NCBI RefSeq assembly: GCF_003434305.1
Contig: NZ_QKKX01000002.1
Location: forward strand, 78,223-142,222
Reading direction: 5' to 3'
DNA length: 64,000 nt
Origin: Micromonospora sp. MW-13
Lineage (GTDB): Bacteria > Actinomycetota > Actinomycetes > Mycobacteriales > Micromonosporaceae
Under the pieces are notes generated by a model. The model ran no database searches and was not told the DNA's origin. It saw only the letters and a program-made list of their open reading frames with translations. The translations under genes and the position numbers were made by a program. This document shows positions 43,523 to 52,196 of this stretch, piece after piece (within the stretch, counting starts at the first letter, position 1; every line of letters begins with the position of its first letter).

Positions 43523-44782
43523 GTGGCCGCACTGCGCCAGTACCTGGGCGTCTGGCGGATCCCCGGCGCGCCGATGCTGCTCGTCCTCGGCATCATCGGC
43601 CGGCTCGGGATCGGCATGACGCCGCTGGCGCTGCTGCTCGTCGTGGAGCAGGTCACCGGGCGGTACTCTCTCGCCGCGGTCGCCGGCGGCATCTACGCGC
43701 TCTCCGGCGCCGCGCTCAGCCCGATCGCCGGCCGGGTCGCCGACCGGGTCGGCCCGACGCCGGTGCTGCTGGCCACCGCCGTCGCCCACCCCCTCGCGCT
43801 GTCCGGCCTGCTGCTGGCGAGCCGTTCCGACGCCGGCAACCTGCCCCTGATCTACGTGGCCTCCGGGATCGCCGGCGCCACGTACCCGCCGCTGACCGCC
43901 GCGATCCGGGGCGCCTGGAACGACCTGACCGGCTCCGCCTCCGGCCGGTACCACCTGCGCAACACCGCCCTGGCCGCGGAGACCTCGCTCTTCGAGGTGG
44001 TCTTCGTGCTCGGCCCGCTGCTGGTGGCCGGGTTCGTCCTGTTCGCCGACGCGACGGCCGCCCTGGTCGGGGCGGCGGTGGTCACCCTGGTCGGCACCAC
44101 CGCCGTGGCGCTCGGCCGGGTGATGCGCGGCTGGCGCCCGCACCCGCGCGAGCACCAGGCCCGGGGGCTCGGCCCGCTGCGGGTCGGCGGCTTCCCCGCG
44201 CTGCTGCTCTGCGTCGCCAGCCTCGGCATCGCGTTCGGCGCCGCCGGGGTGATCGTGCCGGCCTTCGCCGGGAGCCAGCCGACCGACGACCCGGAGAGCC
44301 TCGCCGGGCTGCTGCTCGCGGTCTGGGGGGTCGGCAGCGCGGCCGGCGGGTTCTGGTTCGGCGTCCGCAAGCCGGCGGCGAACATGACCCGCCAGTTCGC
44401 CTGGCTGCTCGCCACCGTCGCCGGCAGCTTCGCCGTGTTCGCGGTGATGCCCGGGCCGCTGCCGCTGGGCGTCGCCCTGATCGTCGGCGGGGCCACCATC
44501 GCCCCCGCGCTGACCCTGGAGAACACCCTGGTCGGGCGGATCGCCCCCGCCGGCATGCTGAACGAGGCGTACACCTGGGTGGTCACCATGTCGGTGGCGG
44601 CCAGCGCAGCCGGCGGCGCGGTGGCCGGCCTGATCGTCGACCACACCGGCGGCGTGCCCTGGGCCTTCCTCTTCGCCGGGTCGGCGGTCGCCGTCGGGGC
44701 CGCGGTCGCCGCGCTCCCGTCCGGCCCGATCGCCCGCGCCGAGGCCACGGCGGTACGCGCCGAGCAGACCCTCGCCGCCTGA
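43523..44782 (+). CDS. MFS transporter
   Basis: The protein has 419 residues and about 12 membrane helices, starting at a GTG with CTGGAGG upstream. The A-like motif [14 protein letters not shown] lies near residue 72, and the domain linker is basic ([20 protein letters not shown], near 200). The pattern fits drug or metabolite efflux MFS proteins; no substrate can be named. It is convergent with the cell-wall protein gene. Confidence 0.82.
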   Translation: MAALRQYLGVWRIPGAPMLLVLGIIGRLGIGMTPLALLLVVEQVTGRYSLAAVAGGIYALSGAALSPIAGRVADRVGPTPVLLATAVAHPLALSGLLLASRSDAGNLPLIYVASGIAGATYPPLTAAIRGAWNDLTGSASGRYHLRNTALAAETSLFEVVFVLGPLLVAGFVLFADATAALVGAAVVTLVGTTAVALGRVMRGWRPHPREHQARGLGPLRVGGFPALLLCVASLGIAFGAAGVIVPAFAGSQPTDDPESLAGLLLAVWGVGSAAGGFWFGVRKPAANMTRQFAWLLATVAGSFAVFAVMPGPLPLGVALIVGGATIAPALTLENTLVGRIAPAGMLNEAYTWVVTMSVAASAAGGAVAGLIVDHTGGVPWAFLFAGSAVAVGAAVAALPSGPIARAEATAVRAEQTLAA

Positions 44783-44947
44783 ACCCGGGGCCTGGGGGAT
44801 CCTGACCGTGGTACCGGTGCTGATCCTCTGCGGCTGAGATGGGGCGTGCCCGCCGGTAGTGGTCGGCTCGGGCGGTTCCGGTCCGCTCGGCGGCGCCAAC
44901 CGGCGCACGCGGAAGCGCCGGGATGCTGGCTGAGCCGGGACGGACTC

Positions 44948-44989
44948 CAGGCACTCCGGGCACCGGGATTCCGGTGCCCGGAGTGCCTG
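44948..44989. terminator. Perfect 19-bp hairpin between convergent genes
   Basis: The arms 44948-44966 (CAGGCACTCCGGGCACCGG) and 44971-44989 pair completely with a GATT loop. It lies 9 bp past the stop of the minus-strand gene at 44999 and could also stop transcripts from the MFS gene. Confidence 0.85.
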
Positions 44990-44998
44990 TCGAACCGA

Positions 44999-46381
44999 TC
45001 AGACCTGAACGTGCGCCCTGCGGCGGATCCGGCTGGCCCCGAGCAGGAGGCCGCCGGAGGCCAGCAGGCCGCCAGCCAGTGAGAGGGCACCGGCGGAGCT
45101 GTCACCGGTGACCGGCAGCTTCGGCTCGTCCTTGTCGCCCTTGTCGTGCTTGCCGTGCTCGTCGTCCTTGCCGTCGTGCCGGTGGTCGAACTTGCCGTCC
45201 CGGATGCAGACGGTGACGGTGGCAGGGTCGGAGGTCACGGTCTTGCCGTCGAACTTGCCGGTCGCTCGGGCCGTGTTGACCACCTTCCCGGCCTTGACGT
45301 CGGCCGAGGTCACCACATGCGGCTTGACGGCGTGACAGTCGGTGCTCGTACCCGGCGCCAGCGTGGTGCTGTTGCAGACCACCGCACCGGCGGTCGGGTC
45401 GTCGACGGCGACGTTGGTGATGGTGACCGTGCCGGTGTTGGTCACCCGGTAGGTGTAGAAGATCTTGTCGCCCTTGGCGGCGAAGCCGTCGTTCTCACAC
45501 TTCTTGTGACAGTCCGACTCGACCCGGGCCTTCTTGTCGATCGACAGGCTGGCCTGCTTCGGCGGGGTCGGCTCGGTGGTCACGGTGAACGTCGCCTGGT
45601 TGGACGACACCTTCTGCTCGTGGAACGTCCCGGTCGCCTGCGCGGTGTTGACGATCTTGCCGTTGTCCACGTCGGCCTTCGTGACGGTGTACGTGCCGGT
45701 GCAGGTGGTGCTCGCCCCCGGCGCGAGCGACGTGGCCTGGCAGGTGATGCCGGAGACCGTGTCGTCGGTGACGGTGATGCCGGTGATCGGGTCGGTCGTG
45801 CCCGTGCTCTGGTTCGTCACCGTGTAGGTGTAGGTGACCTTGTCACCGGCCTGCACGCCGGTGGCCGGGGTGCCGGTCTTGGTGAGCCCAAGCTTCGGGT
45901 TCACCTGGGGGTTCGATGCCGCGCAGGTCTGGCTGAGCACGAAGAAATCCGCGCTTCCGGAGATCACGGCGGTGGCACCGGTGAGCGTCCAGCCAGCCGG
46001 GAGCCGGATCCACGCCTTGCTGGTCCCCATGCCGTTGACGATGGCGCTGTTGGGGTCGGTGGGGATCGTCCGCGTGACGGTGCCGCTCGGCGTGCTGAAC
46101 GTCGCTGTGATCGACTCGAAGATGCCGCTGGTCTGTGAGTCCCCCGGCAGGTTGAACACCCACACGTCCTCGTTGGGGAAGGGCCCACCGCCGAGGTTCG
46201 GGTCGCAGTCTTGGGTGAACTCGGCCGCCGTCGTCGGCACGTTCCCTGGGTTGATGTTGATCGTCGACGCGGCGACGGCCGGCGAGCCGGCCGCGAGCAG
46301 CAGGGCGCCGGCCAGCAGCGTGAAGGCGGCCAGTCGTACCCGGATGCCGGCCCGTCTGCTCGGCGAAGAGGTCTTGCTCAT
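44999..46381 (-). CDS. Sortase-anchored cell-wall protein with DUF11-type repeats
   Basis: The protein has 460 residues. A signal peptide (LAAFTLLAGALLLAAGSPAVAA, about 16-37) is followed by a unique domain of about 125 residues and by two DUF11/isopeptide-like beta domains. These have matching blocks: KVTYTYTVTNQSTG and KIFYTYRVTNTGTV, TCQATSLAPGASTTC and VCNSTTLAPGTSTDC, GKIVNTAQATGTF and GKVVNTARATGKF. The domains also share Cys pairs. A charged His/Lys/Asp-rich stretch precedes LPVTGD (near residue 422), a membrane helix and a basic tail (RIRRRAHVQV), the sortase sorting signal. It is probably a surface adhesin or structural protein of the hyphal wall. Confidence 0.88.
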   Translation of the reverse strand: MSKTSSPSRRAGIRVRLAAFTLLAGALLLAAGSPAVAASTININPGNVPTTAAEFTQDCDPNLGGGPFPNEDVWVFNLPGDSQTSGIFESITATFSTPSGTVTRTIPTDPNSAIVNGMGTSKAWIRLPAGWTLTGATAVISGSADFFVLSQTCAASNPQVNPKLGLTKTGTPATGVQAGDKVTYTYTVTNQSTGTTDPITGITVTDDTVSGITCQATSLAPGASTTCTGTYTVTKADVDNGKIVNTAQATGTFHEQKVSSNQATFTVTTEPTPPKQASLSIDKKARVESDCHKKCENDGFAAKGDKIFYTYRVTNTGTVTITNVAVDDPTAGAVVCNSTTLAPGTSTDCHAVKPHVVTSADVKAGKVVNTARATGKFDGKTVTSDPATVTVCIRDGKFDHRHDGKDDEHGKHDKGDKDEPKLPVTGDSSAGALSLAGGLLASGGLLLGASRIRRRAHVQV

Positions 46382-46594
46382 GTGGATCCCCCGTGTCGTG
46401 GACTATTGACAAAGGGGGCAACGAGTAGTAGGAGACGCACGTCACGCTGGGGAAGGTGAAATCCCCCGCTAGGTGGAAAAGATGCACTTTCTACCACCAA
46501 GTCGCCTTGGCTGCGCCCATGCGTGTGCCGAGAGCGGCTGCTCTGGGTGAGCTTCGTGCCCGCGAGCCGTCGAGTTGCAGCCGCTCGCCGGTGG

Positions 46595-46622
46595 CGGCCG
46601 GCCCCGGGGTGGCGGCCGGCCG
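46595..46622 (-). terminator. Hairpin after yajQ
   Basis: CGGCCGGCC (46595-46603) and GGCCGGCCG (46614-46622) form a 9-bp stem 8 bp past the yajQ stop on the minus strand. Confidence 0.55.
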
Positions 46623-46629
46623 CACCGCG

Positions 46630-47124
46630 TCAGCGGTAGTTCGTGAATTGCAGGGCGACGCCGAAGTCATCGCCCTTGAGCAGGGTGATGACGGCCTGGA
46701 GGTCGTCCTTCTTCTTGCCGGTGACCCGGAGCTGATCGCCCTGGATCTGCGCCTGGACGCCCTTGGGACCCTCGTCCCGGATCTTCTTGCTGATCGCCTT
46801 GGCCTTGTCCGATTCGATGCCCTGGATCACCTTGGCATCGATCTTGAAGATCTTGCCGGAGGGACGCGGGTCGCCGGCGTCGAGGGACTTCAGCGAGATG
46901 TTCCGCTTGACCAGCTTCTCCTTGAAGACGTCCAGGGCCGCCCGGACCCGCTCCTCGGTCTCCGCCTGGAGGCTGATCGCCTCCTCACCCGACCAGGAGA
47001 TCTCCGCGCCGGTGCCCCGGAAGTCGAACCGCGTCGCGAGCTCCTTCTCCGCCTGGCGGAGGGCGTTGTCGACCTCCTGCCGGTCGACCTTGCTCACGAT
47101 GTCGAACGACGGGTTCGCTGCCAT
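46630..47124 (-). CDS. yajQ: YajQ family nucleotide-binding protein (UPF0234)
   Basis: The protein has 164 residues from the ATG at 47124; an ATG two codons earlier (47130) lies too close to the AGGAG sequence. Family blocks are [50 protein letters not shown] and [20 protein letters not shown]. YajQ proteins have two ferredoxin-like domains; homologues bind nucleotides, including cyclic di-GMP, and act in regulation. The gene is single. It lies just before the tRNA-Tyr gene on the other strand. Confidence 0.93.
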   Translation of the reverse strand: MAANPSFDIVSKVDRQEVDNALRQAEKELATRFDFRGTGAEISWSGEEAISLQAETEERVRAALDVFKEKLVKRNISLKSLDAGDPRPSGKIFKIDAKVIQGIESDKAKAISKKIRDEGPKGVQAQIQGDQLRVTGKKKDDLQAVITLLKGDDFGVALQFTNYR

Positions 47125-47272
47125 GCTCATGCTCCTGCTGTCCGGCGGTCAGTGCACGTACGTCGCCCGCCGACCAGCGGCACGACCCTCTGACGGTACC
47201 CGGTTGCGCCGGACCCGGGAGCAACCGCTATCCTTGGCTCCGCTGCCGCGCACGGCGTGGTGGTGATGCCCT

Positions 47273-47356
47273 GGCGGGTTGCCCGAGCGGCCAATGGGAG
47301 CGGACTGTAAATCCGTCGCGAAAGCTTCAGAGGTTCGAATCCTCTACCCGCCACCA
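47273..47356 (+). tRNA. tRNA-Tyr (GTA), integration target of the element
   Basis: The acceptor arms GGCGGGT and ACCCGCC pair, the anticodon GTA is at 47307-47309 in the loop CTGTAAA, a long variable arm is present, and the T arm is AGAGGTTCGAATCCTCT. CCA is encoded at 47354-47356. It remains complete after integration of the AICE because the element supplies the same 3' sequence. Confidence 0.95.
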
Positions 47357-47361
47357 GGTGC
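47305..47361 (+). repeat. attL core (57 bp)
   Basis: It runs from the anticodon loop of tRNA-Tyr to five bases past the CCA end and is identical to 62457-62513. The bases on either side differ (A versus C before; AGATG versus GACAA after). Confidence 0.95.
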
Positions 47362-47366
47362 AGATG

Positions 47367-47408
47367 CGGCCCCTGACCAGCAGAGATGCTGATCGGGGGC
47401 CGTTTTCG
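47367..47408 (+). terminator. Rho-independent terminator of tRNA-Tyr, carried by the element
   Basis: CGGCCCC (47367-47373) pairs with GGGGCCG (47396-47402) and CAGCA with TGCTG inside, followed by TTTTCGTT. A homologous hairpin lies right of attR (62521-62553), so the element brings its own terminator for the tRNA. Confidence 0.85.
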
Positions 47409-47453
47409 TTGATCTAGCGGAGTCCGGCTGAGTCCAGTCGTTGACGACTGGTT

Positions 47454-47470
47454 GTGGGCAGATGGTGGGC
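47454..47470 (+). repeat. 17-bp direct repeat near attL (possible integrase arm site)
   Basis: GTGGGCAGATGGTGGGC lies 92 bp inside the left core. The same 17 bases in the same orientation occur at 62363-62379, 77 bp inside the right core. Confidence 0.7.
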
Positions 47471-47972
47471 AGGTCGATCTTGCCTCTGAGTGCTCCTCTG
47501 TGGCTGCGCCTGTTGGTGTTGGCAGCGCGGGCCGGGCTGGCGCGGGCCGTGCTCGTAGGGGCCGGCTGAGGGCTCCGCGCTGGCGTGTCGCTGGCTACGG
47601 GAGGCAGGCCGGGGGCAAGCCAGTCCCGGGGTTGGACTGGCGCGGCAGCCGGAAGCCTCGACCCTCGATCAGGTCGACCCGTTCGGCTTCCGTACCGCCT
47701 GGCCGTGGTCGTGCCGGTTCGGTCATCGGTGGGGGCGGTTGTCCGGCGGCAGTCGGTGGCTCTCCGCCCCGGCGCCGGAGGCGGCCGGGGCGGGTTGCCG
47801 CCGGCCGGCTTACCGCCCGCGGTGCCTTGATCCAATACAGAGGAATTCGGCAGCGCGAGTGGGTTGAATTATGTCGTCGCCGCAGCTTCGCCAACGCCGA
47901 ACATTGCTATAGAGCGTGAAATGTCATGCAGTTGGAGAACCGCGATCGGCGGTATGGGGGTGCGTGAGTAAA
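47471..47972. other. Gene-free stretch inside the left end of the element
   Basis: Overlapping GC-rich open frames occur on both strands (47452-47919 and 47344-47835), but none has a ribosome binding site, domain or sensible codon pattern. The AT content rises after about 47820, leading into the cargo gene. Confidence 0.5.
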
Positions 47973-49178
47973 TCACTTTGGAAGTGCCGCAGTCCCATGC
48001 CCTAGCTGCGACGGTGGCTCTGCCTGTTTCAGGCGTCTAAATCCCCCTGGCAATGATTCGTCACGAACGGCAAGGAGGTACGAAGAAGCGCTCGCTTGCC
48101 TTAATCCGCGTAATTCACCGACGGTCTGGATAGCTGATTGGCCTACCCCCAAAGCGAATCCGACGCCAGTCGCGAGTGTCGTAAGAATGTTATTGCTGCC
48201 AGCAAGCTGACTGATTGCTGCGGCTGCGATCGGTGGTACTGCCGCTTGGGCTGATATGATTCCAAAACATCCATTCAGTCGCCTCTGCTGAAGTGATTTC
48301 TGCAGTTCGACAAGTCCGGGGTATACCTCTCGCTCGTACTTGATGCTCAAGATGTCCCTAAGTGCGTTACCGTCGATCGTGCCAGTCTCGGCTGACATAA
48401 ATGAGCCTGTGCTGACTTGCTGCATGTAATGCTGGAAAGCAATCAATGCGGCCCGATGTTTCGATCTAATGTCTACAATGACTTCCGCAGTGAGGCGATC
48501 CGAAGCCGCAGGCAGAACCGCCCGTACAGAGGCCATGCCCAGCAAGCCTGACAAGTCTTCTCCCAGATCAACGGGGGGCAGTTGGCCGCCTGGCTGGAGG
48601 AGTGCCTGACGTATGATATCGCTCGTCCAACTGAATGAGCCTAAGAGTGGGGAGTGATAGACGCTCATTGGTTCTGCGAGATTAACCCTCGCAAGATCCT
48701 GCATAAGCATGCTGTAGTAGATTCGGCCGAGATTGGCTGGCGTCAGCAGCCGATCCCACATCTGGTAGATGTTCTTCTTGAAGGATCCGATCTGTTCATC
48801 AAGAACCGCTTCTCGGAGCGTGTCGGGGATGAAATCTGTATAGATTCCAAACGTCTTTGCGTCACTCCTGGCGGGTCTGGCTCCTTGAAACCTCATTACT
48901 TCTCTGAGTTCCGGCCCTGATTGACGAATCACCTCGACCAGTGGGGCCGCCACTCTTCGTTTGTCGGCGCGGGAGAGTTGAACCTTGCGAATTATTTCAT
49001 GGTCTACAAGACCATCGAAAAGCCTGTCGCGCCTGGCATTAATTGGGGGCGAGGGTAGAGGGTAGTTATATTCGTCTGACACGCCTGGAATAAGAACTAT
49101 GAGACGATCGAAGTATAAGGCTGCCGAAATCAAGGAATTCTCGTTGACGTCGCGTTGCCTCATGAATCCTGTGACCAT
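47973..49178 (-). CDS. Cargo protein of unknown function, 401 residues, low GC
   Basis: Codon use is far more AT-rich at third positions than the neighbours, a sign of recent transfer. It starts MVTGFMRQRDVNENSLISAA, then LYFDRLIVLIPGVSDEYNYP. A C-terminal segment near residues 305-350 (AAVPPIAAAAISQLAGSNNI, then LTTLATGVGFALGVGQSA) is hydrophobic and may insert in a membrane or form a buried helix pair. The middle is helical and charged. I do not recognise the family. An ATG at 49163 (MRQRDV) preceded by AGGA is an equally good start. A TATAAT-like -10 lies at 49185-49190 on this strand, very close to the start. Its position next to attL is a usual site for defence or other cargo genes. Confidence 0.72.
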   Translation of the reverse strand: MVTGFMRQRDVNENSLISAALYFDRLIVLIPGVSDEYNYPLPSPPINARRDRLFDGLVDHEIIRKVQLSRADKRRVAAPLVEVIRQSGPELREVMRFQGARPARSDAKTFGIYTDFIPDTLREAVLDEQIGSFKKNIYQMWDRLLTPANLGRIYYSMLMQDLARVNLAEPMSVYHSPLLGSFSWTSDIIRQALLQPGGQLPPVDLGEDLSGLLGMASVRAVLPAASDRLTAEVIVDIRSKHRAALIAFQHYMQQVSTGSFMSAETGTIDGNALRDILSIKYEREVYPGLVELQKSLQQRRLNGCFGIISAQAAVPPIAAAAISQLAGSNNILTTLATGVGFALGVGQSAIQTVGELRGLRQASASSYLLAVRDESLPGGFRRLKQAEPPSQLGHGTAALPK

Positions 49179-49190
49179 TCATTGATTATA

Positions 49191-49584
49191 TAAGTTATGT
49201 CAACGAGGGTGAGGTCGGCGCGCTGCAATCCCAGTCCATTCGCTACGGTAATTTTCGTCGGCGGTGGCTTGCGAATCCTGAGTCGGATATGTTCCAGAAG
49301 GGTCTTGTCGGGATTGACGTCCTGCGGGCGTGATCGTTCAACCCGGTCGCCGGCAGTTCTTGGTTTAGCTGCGGTAGGTGCGGCTCATGCTTACGCCGCC
49401 TGGGGGTCTCGACTTGCCGTTGGGCGTGCGTGCGGCGGCCTCACGCCTACCTTAAGAACGGAAGCTATCTGCGGGCGCCGGCGTATTGCGTGGCCGGGGT
49501 CGGAGCATCCGCGGTGCGACGGGCGGCGCCCACGCGCCCGTGCGTGCGGCCCGTGAGGAGGACGTATCGAAGGCGCGAACTGTT
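49191..49584. other. Stretch of about 400 bp without a supported gene
   Basis: It separates two minus-strand genes. Plus-strand open frames (49197-49556 and 49486-49839) lack start signals and recognisable domains, and the second is antisense to the repressor gene. I see no repeat or hairpin of note. Confidence 0.5.
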
Positions 49585-50007
49585 CTATTGCTTCGTCTGA
49601 AGCAGTCGGTAGGTTCTGACGACTGTTCTGACGGCTCCGCTTGTTCGAGTGAGGCTCTGTTGTTCCATCAGGGCTGTGCCGACCTCGACAGCGAAAAGGG
49701 CTGCAAGCTCTACGTCAGCAGTGACTTGGCGCTGCTGCGTTTCCGTCTCGGAACCCTCGTCTGGCCCACGCTCGTGCTGGCGGGGGATTGCGTAGGTGCC
49801 GCGGCCGTGTTCGGTGGCCACCAAGCCTGCCTCGCGTAACGCGGCTATTGCCTGACGAACCGTGCCGCGTGCCGCCTGGAATTCGGCGGTGAGCGCGCTC
49901 TCAGCCGGCAGAAGGGCTCCGGGTGGCATGACGCCGCTCTCGATGCGTTCTCTCAACTGCTCGGCGATGACGCGGTAGCGGGGCTGTCCGTAGTGCGGGG
50001 TGGGCAC
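49585..50007 (-). CDS. GntR-family repressor, KorSA-like
   Basis: The protein has 140 residues from the GTG at 50007. The winged helix-turn-helix is complete: PRYRVIAEQLRERIESGVMP, then LLPAESALTAEFQAARGTVR and GLVATEHGRGTYAI. The C-terminal part (ELAALFAVEVGTALMEQQSL) is a short version of the UTRA effector domain. In pSAM2 the GntR protein KorSA represses pra and keeps the element silent; size and place fit. A TTG start at 50046 is also possible, but it would put the palindrome CACTTGTCTTAGCAAGTG (50025-50042) inside the gene; with the GTG start it lies just upstream, consistent with self-repression. Confidence 0.82.
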   Translation of the reverse strand: MPTPHYGQPRYRVIAEQLRERIESGVMPPGALLPAESALTAEFQAARGTVRQAIAALREAGLVATEHGRGTYAIPRQHERGPDEGSETETQQRQVTADVELAALFAVEVGTALMEQQSLTRTSGAVRTVVRTYRLLQTKQ

Positions 50008-50024
50008 CTGCTCACCGTACCTGG

Positions 50025-50042
50025 CACTTGTCTTAGCAAGTG
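50025..50042. promoter_or_regulatory. Putative operator of the KorSA-like repressor
   Basis: CACTTG TCTTAG CAAGTG has perfect 6-bp arms. Closely related sites (ACTTGTCTGCCAAGTG and CACTTGGCAGAC) lie in the pra promoter at 54585-54630, which suggests a shared repressor. A weaker ACAAC...ACTTGT half-site pair lies near 50072-50088. Confidence 0.65.
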
Positions 50043-50328
50043 ACAACCAAGCGACCCGTTTTGATGTATGGACAACTCATCCACTTGTAGGTACGTTTCT
50101 TGGTGTGCGGCCAGGGTGACGGCTCGTAACAGGGGTGGCTACGGGCTGGCCCTGGTCGCACCTGATGCGCGGCGTCCTGTCGGACCGGTTGCGGTAGCCG
50201 CGCGTACAAGTTGGCTCGGCGATACCCGACCCGTCTGTGTCGGACGGTGCGCCGTGCCTTCATCCGGGCCGGTGGCCGGCCGCCTCCCCCGTGACTGGCC
50301 ACCGGCCCTCCCTACCTTTGGAGGTGCC

Positions 50329-50559
50329 ATGTCCGGCTCTCATCGTCGGTCCGGCTGGTTTTCGTCCTGGTGGCCTCGGAGACGCACGCCGATCCGGGCC
50401 GCCAGCAGCACCGCCCCGTCAAGCCCACGCACGGCTTCTGTCCTGCCCTCGCCATCGTGGTCCCTAGCGCCAACGTGGAAGTTGCCCGTGCTGCGGGACG
50501 CGCCGCTGATGACGCTGGCCCAGACCTACCGGGGCAACGGTGGACGGTGGCCGCGATGA
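50329..50559 (+). CDS. Small Arg/Ser-rich protein, first gene of the cargo operon
   Basis: The protein has 76 residues from an ATG with TTTGGAGGTGCC upstream. It starts MSGSHRRSGWFSSWWPRRRT and is rich in Ser, Arg and Pro. The stop overlaps the ATG of the next gene (ATGA), which supports real translation. I recognise no domain. Confidence 0.5.
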   Translation: MSGSHRRSGWFSSWWPRRRTPIRAASSTAPSSPRTASVLPSPSWSLAPTWKLPVLRDAPLMTLAQTYRGNGGRWPR

Positions 50560-50888
50560 GGCGCACGAGCAAGCCGGCGGACAGCCCAAGCCATCCTGAC
50601 TGGTGCACCCCGGATCGCTGCGGCTACCTGGTGCCGCCAGTGATGGCGCACATGGCCCGCCGTCATCGCGGCCCGATGCATCTGGTCGGCGACAAGCGGG
50701 CGGGCGGACTCGTCGTTACGTACCTCATCGGTTGTGACGCTCTGGGGCCGATGGTTGGGGTTCACGCGTCGTGCCGGGGCGGGAACGCCTGGGCGGAGTT
50801 GTCCTTGCCGCAGGCGGCCGAACTGGTCGAGCAGCTTCGCGGGTTGTTGGCGCAAGTCACCGGGGACCAGGGGGCCGACGATGAGTGA
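50556..50888 (+). CDS. Small cysteine-motif protein of the element (DUF, unknown)
   Basis: The protein has 110 residues. The N-terminus has HPDWCTPDRCGYL, followed by HMARRHRGPMHLVGD: a Cys/His cluster that might bind zinc. The C-terminus (SLPQAAELVEQLRGLLAQV) is an amphipathic helix. It resembles small proteins found on actinobacterial elements that measure or bind a ligand, but no function is known. It overlaps both neighbours by a few bases, so the cargo genes are translated in concert. Confidence 0.62.
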   Translation: MRRTSKPADSPSHPDWCTPDRCGYLVPPVMAHMARRHRGPMHLVGDKRAGGLVVTYLIGCDALGPMVGVHASCRGGNAWAELSLPQAAELVEQLRGLLAQVTGDQGADDE

Positions 50889-51225
50889 GGGTAGACCCAT
50901 GACGGAGGGCCGGCCGCCGTCGTCGATCGCGCCGGCCGTATGCCCCGCGTGGTGCAGGGGCTGCGGGCCGAACGACCCGATGCACCGAGGGCTTCTCGCG
51001 ACCATCGGGCGGGAGCGGACCGGCTGGATCAGCGTTCAACTGCTCGTCGACCGGTTCGCGCGGCGGGACCTGGCGGTCAAGCTCGACGCGACCCGCTACG
51101 GCGCAACCCAAGCCGTCCTCCTGTCGGCGGCGCAGGTAGACCGGCTCATCGAGGAGCTGACGCACGCGCGACAGGTGATGCGGGCGCCAGCCAGTCGGCG
51201 CGGACAGGCGGGGGAGACGCGATGA
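50881..51225 (+). CDS. Second small cysteine-motif protein, paralogue-like
   Basis: The protein has 114 residues. It begins MSEGRPMTEGRPPSSIAPAV and has CPAWCRGCGPNDPMH, comparable to WCTPDRC in the previous gene. The C-terminal VLLSAAQVDRLIEELTHARQ again matches the PQAAELVEQLRGLLA helix, so the two are probably diverged duplicates. ATG at 50881 lies inside the preceding gene; its TGA overlaps the next ATG. Confidence 0.62.
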   Translation: MSEGRPMTEGRPPSSIAPAVCPAWCRGCGPNDPMHRGLLATIGRERTGWISVQLLVDRFARRDLAVKLDATRYGATQAVLLSAAQVDRLIEELTHARQVMRAPASRRGQAGETR

Positions 51226-52196
51226 ACGCGAGCAACCGCCGGGGTGTAGCTGCCCCTCGTACTCCTGGCCCACGCCGGGCGCAGTCACCCCGAGCAGCGG
51301 TAACGGTCCCTCCGGTTCCCGAGCGGCCGGCCGGGGGGACCGCCTGGCAGACGTTGGAACGTCTAGGCGGTACGGTGGCCGGTGTGCATGGCAGGGACTG
51401 GCGCCCTCGTTACCTGCAACTCGCGGAAGAGTTGCGGGTCAAGATCATGGGCGGGGAGATGGCGCCCGGCACGCTGATGCCGAGCGAGACCGAGTTGGCC
51501 GAGTCGTCCGGCCTGTCCCGCACGAGCGTGCGTAACGCGATCCGGCAGCTTCGGGAATGGGGTCTGGTCCGGGCCGAGCAGGGGCGTGGCACCTACGTGC
51601 GGGCTCCCCGGCAGCGGGTACGCCGTCGCAACACTGAGCGGTACCAGTGGGAGAAGGATCGGGTCCTGCTCGACGAGGGCGAGCGGTTGAAGACCGGCGC
51701 GACCGAGCATGACACCGGTCTGACCGTCGACGACCTGAAGTTCCACGCCGAGTACTCCCGGGTGGACGCGGATGCGGAGATGGCGGCGGCCCTGCAGGTC
51801 GAGCCGGGTACGCCGTTGCTGCGCCGGGTGTACTGGACGTCGTCGCGGCACGAGAACGCGCCGCTGACCGTGTCGTACTCGTACCTGCCGTACGACCTGG
51901 TGGCCGCGAACCCCGACCTGCTCGACGAGAGCAAGGAGCCGTGGCCGGGCGGAACGCAACACCAGCTCTACACCCTTGGCATCGAGCTGGACCGGATTGA
52001 CGACGAGATCCGCGCGCGTCCGCCGTCGCCCGACGAGGCCGAGTTGCTGGACATCGACCCGGGCGTCTCCGTGCTCACCGTGCGCAAGACCTCCGTCGAC
52101 ACCACCGGCCGGGTCGTCGAGGTCGCCGACGTGGTGATGCCGGGCGACCGCACCGAGCTTGTCTACTCCCACAAACTCCAGCGGTGGAAAACTTGA
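51222..52196 (+). CDS. GntR-family regulator with UTRA domain
   Basis: The protein has 324 residues if started at the coupled ATG at 51222. Residues about 60-130 are the winged HTH (YLQLAEELRVKIMGGEMAPG, then PSETELAESSGLSRTSVRNA and GLVRAEQGRGTYVRAP). Residues about 165-320 are the UTRA ligand-binding domain (EMAAALQVEPGTPLLRRVYW, then DRIDDEIRARPPSPDEAELL). The first 55 residues are Pro/Arg-rich, and an internal GTG at about 51383 (HGRDWRPRYLQ) could be the true start. It differs from the KorSA-like gene by its full effector domain. It overlaps the glycosyltransferase gene by 13 bp. Confidence 0.82.
   Translation: MNASNRRGVAAPRTPGPRRAQSPRAAVTVPPVPERPAGGTAWQTLERLGGTVAGVHGRDWRPRYLQLAEELRVKIMGGEMAPGTLMPSETELAESSGLSRTSVRNAIRQLREWGLVRAEQGRGTYVRAPRQRVRRRNTERYQWEKDRVLLDEGERLKTGATEHDTGLTVDDLKFHAEYSRVDADAEMAAALQVEPGTPLLRRVYWTSSRHENAPLTVSYSYLPYDLVAANPDLLDESKEPWPGGTQHQLYTLGIELDRIDDEIRARPPSPDEAELLDIDPGVSVLTVRKTSVDTTGRVVEVADVVMPGDRTELVYSHKLQRWKT

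Noticed and set aside
47344..47919. Two overlapping open frames on opposite strands inside the left end of the element
   Set aside because: Neither has a start signal or homology, and one begins inside the tRNA/att core.
49185..49203. TTGACA with TATAAT on the minus strand as a paired promoter for the 401-residue gene
   Set aside because: The two boxes are only 7 bp apart, too close for one sigma factor site. Only the TATAAT-like box is kept as a possible -10.
49486..49839. Possible plus-strand gene of 117 codons
   Set aside because: It is antisense to the KorSA-like gene, whose helix-turn-helix is unmistakable.
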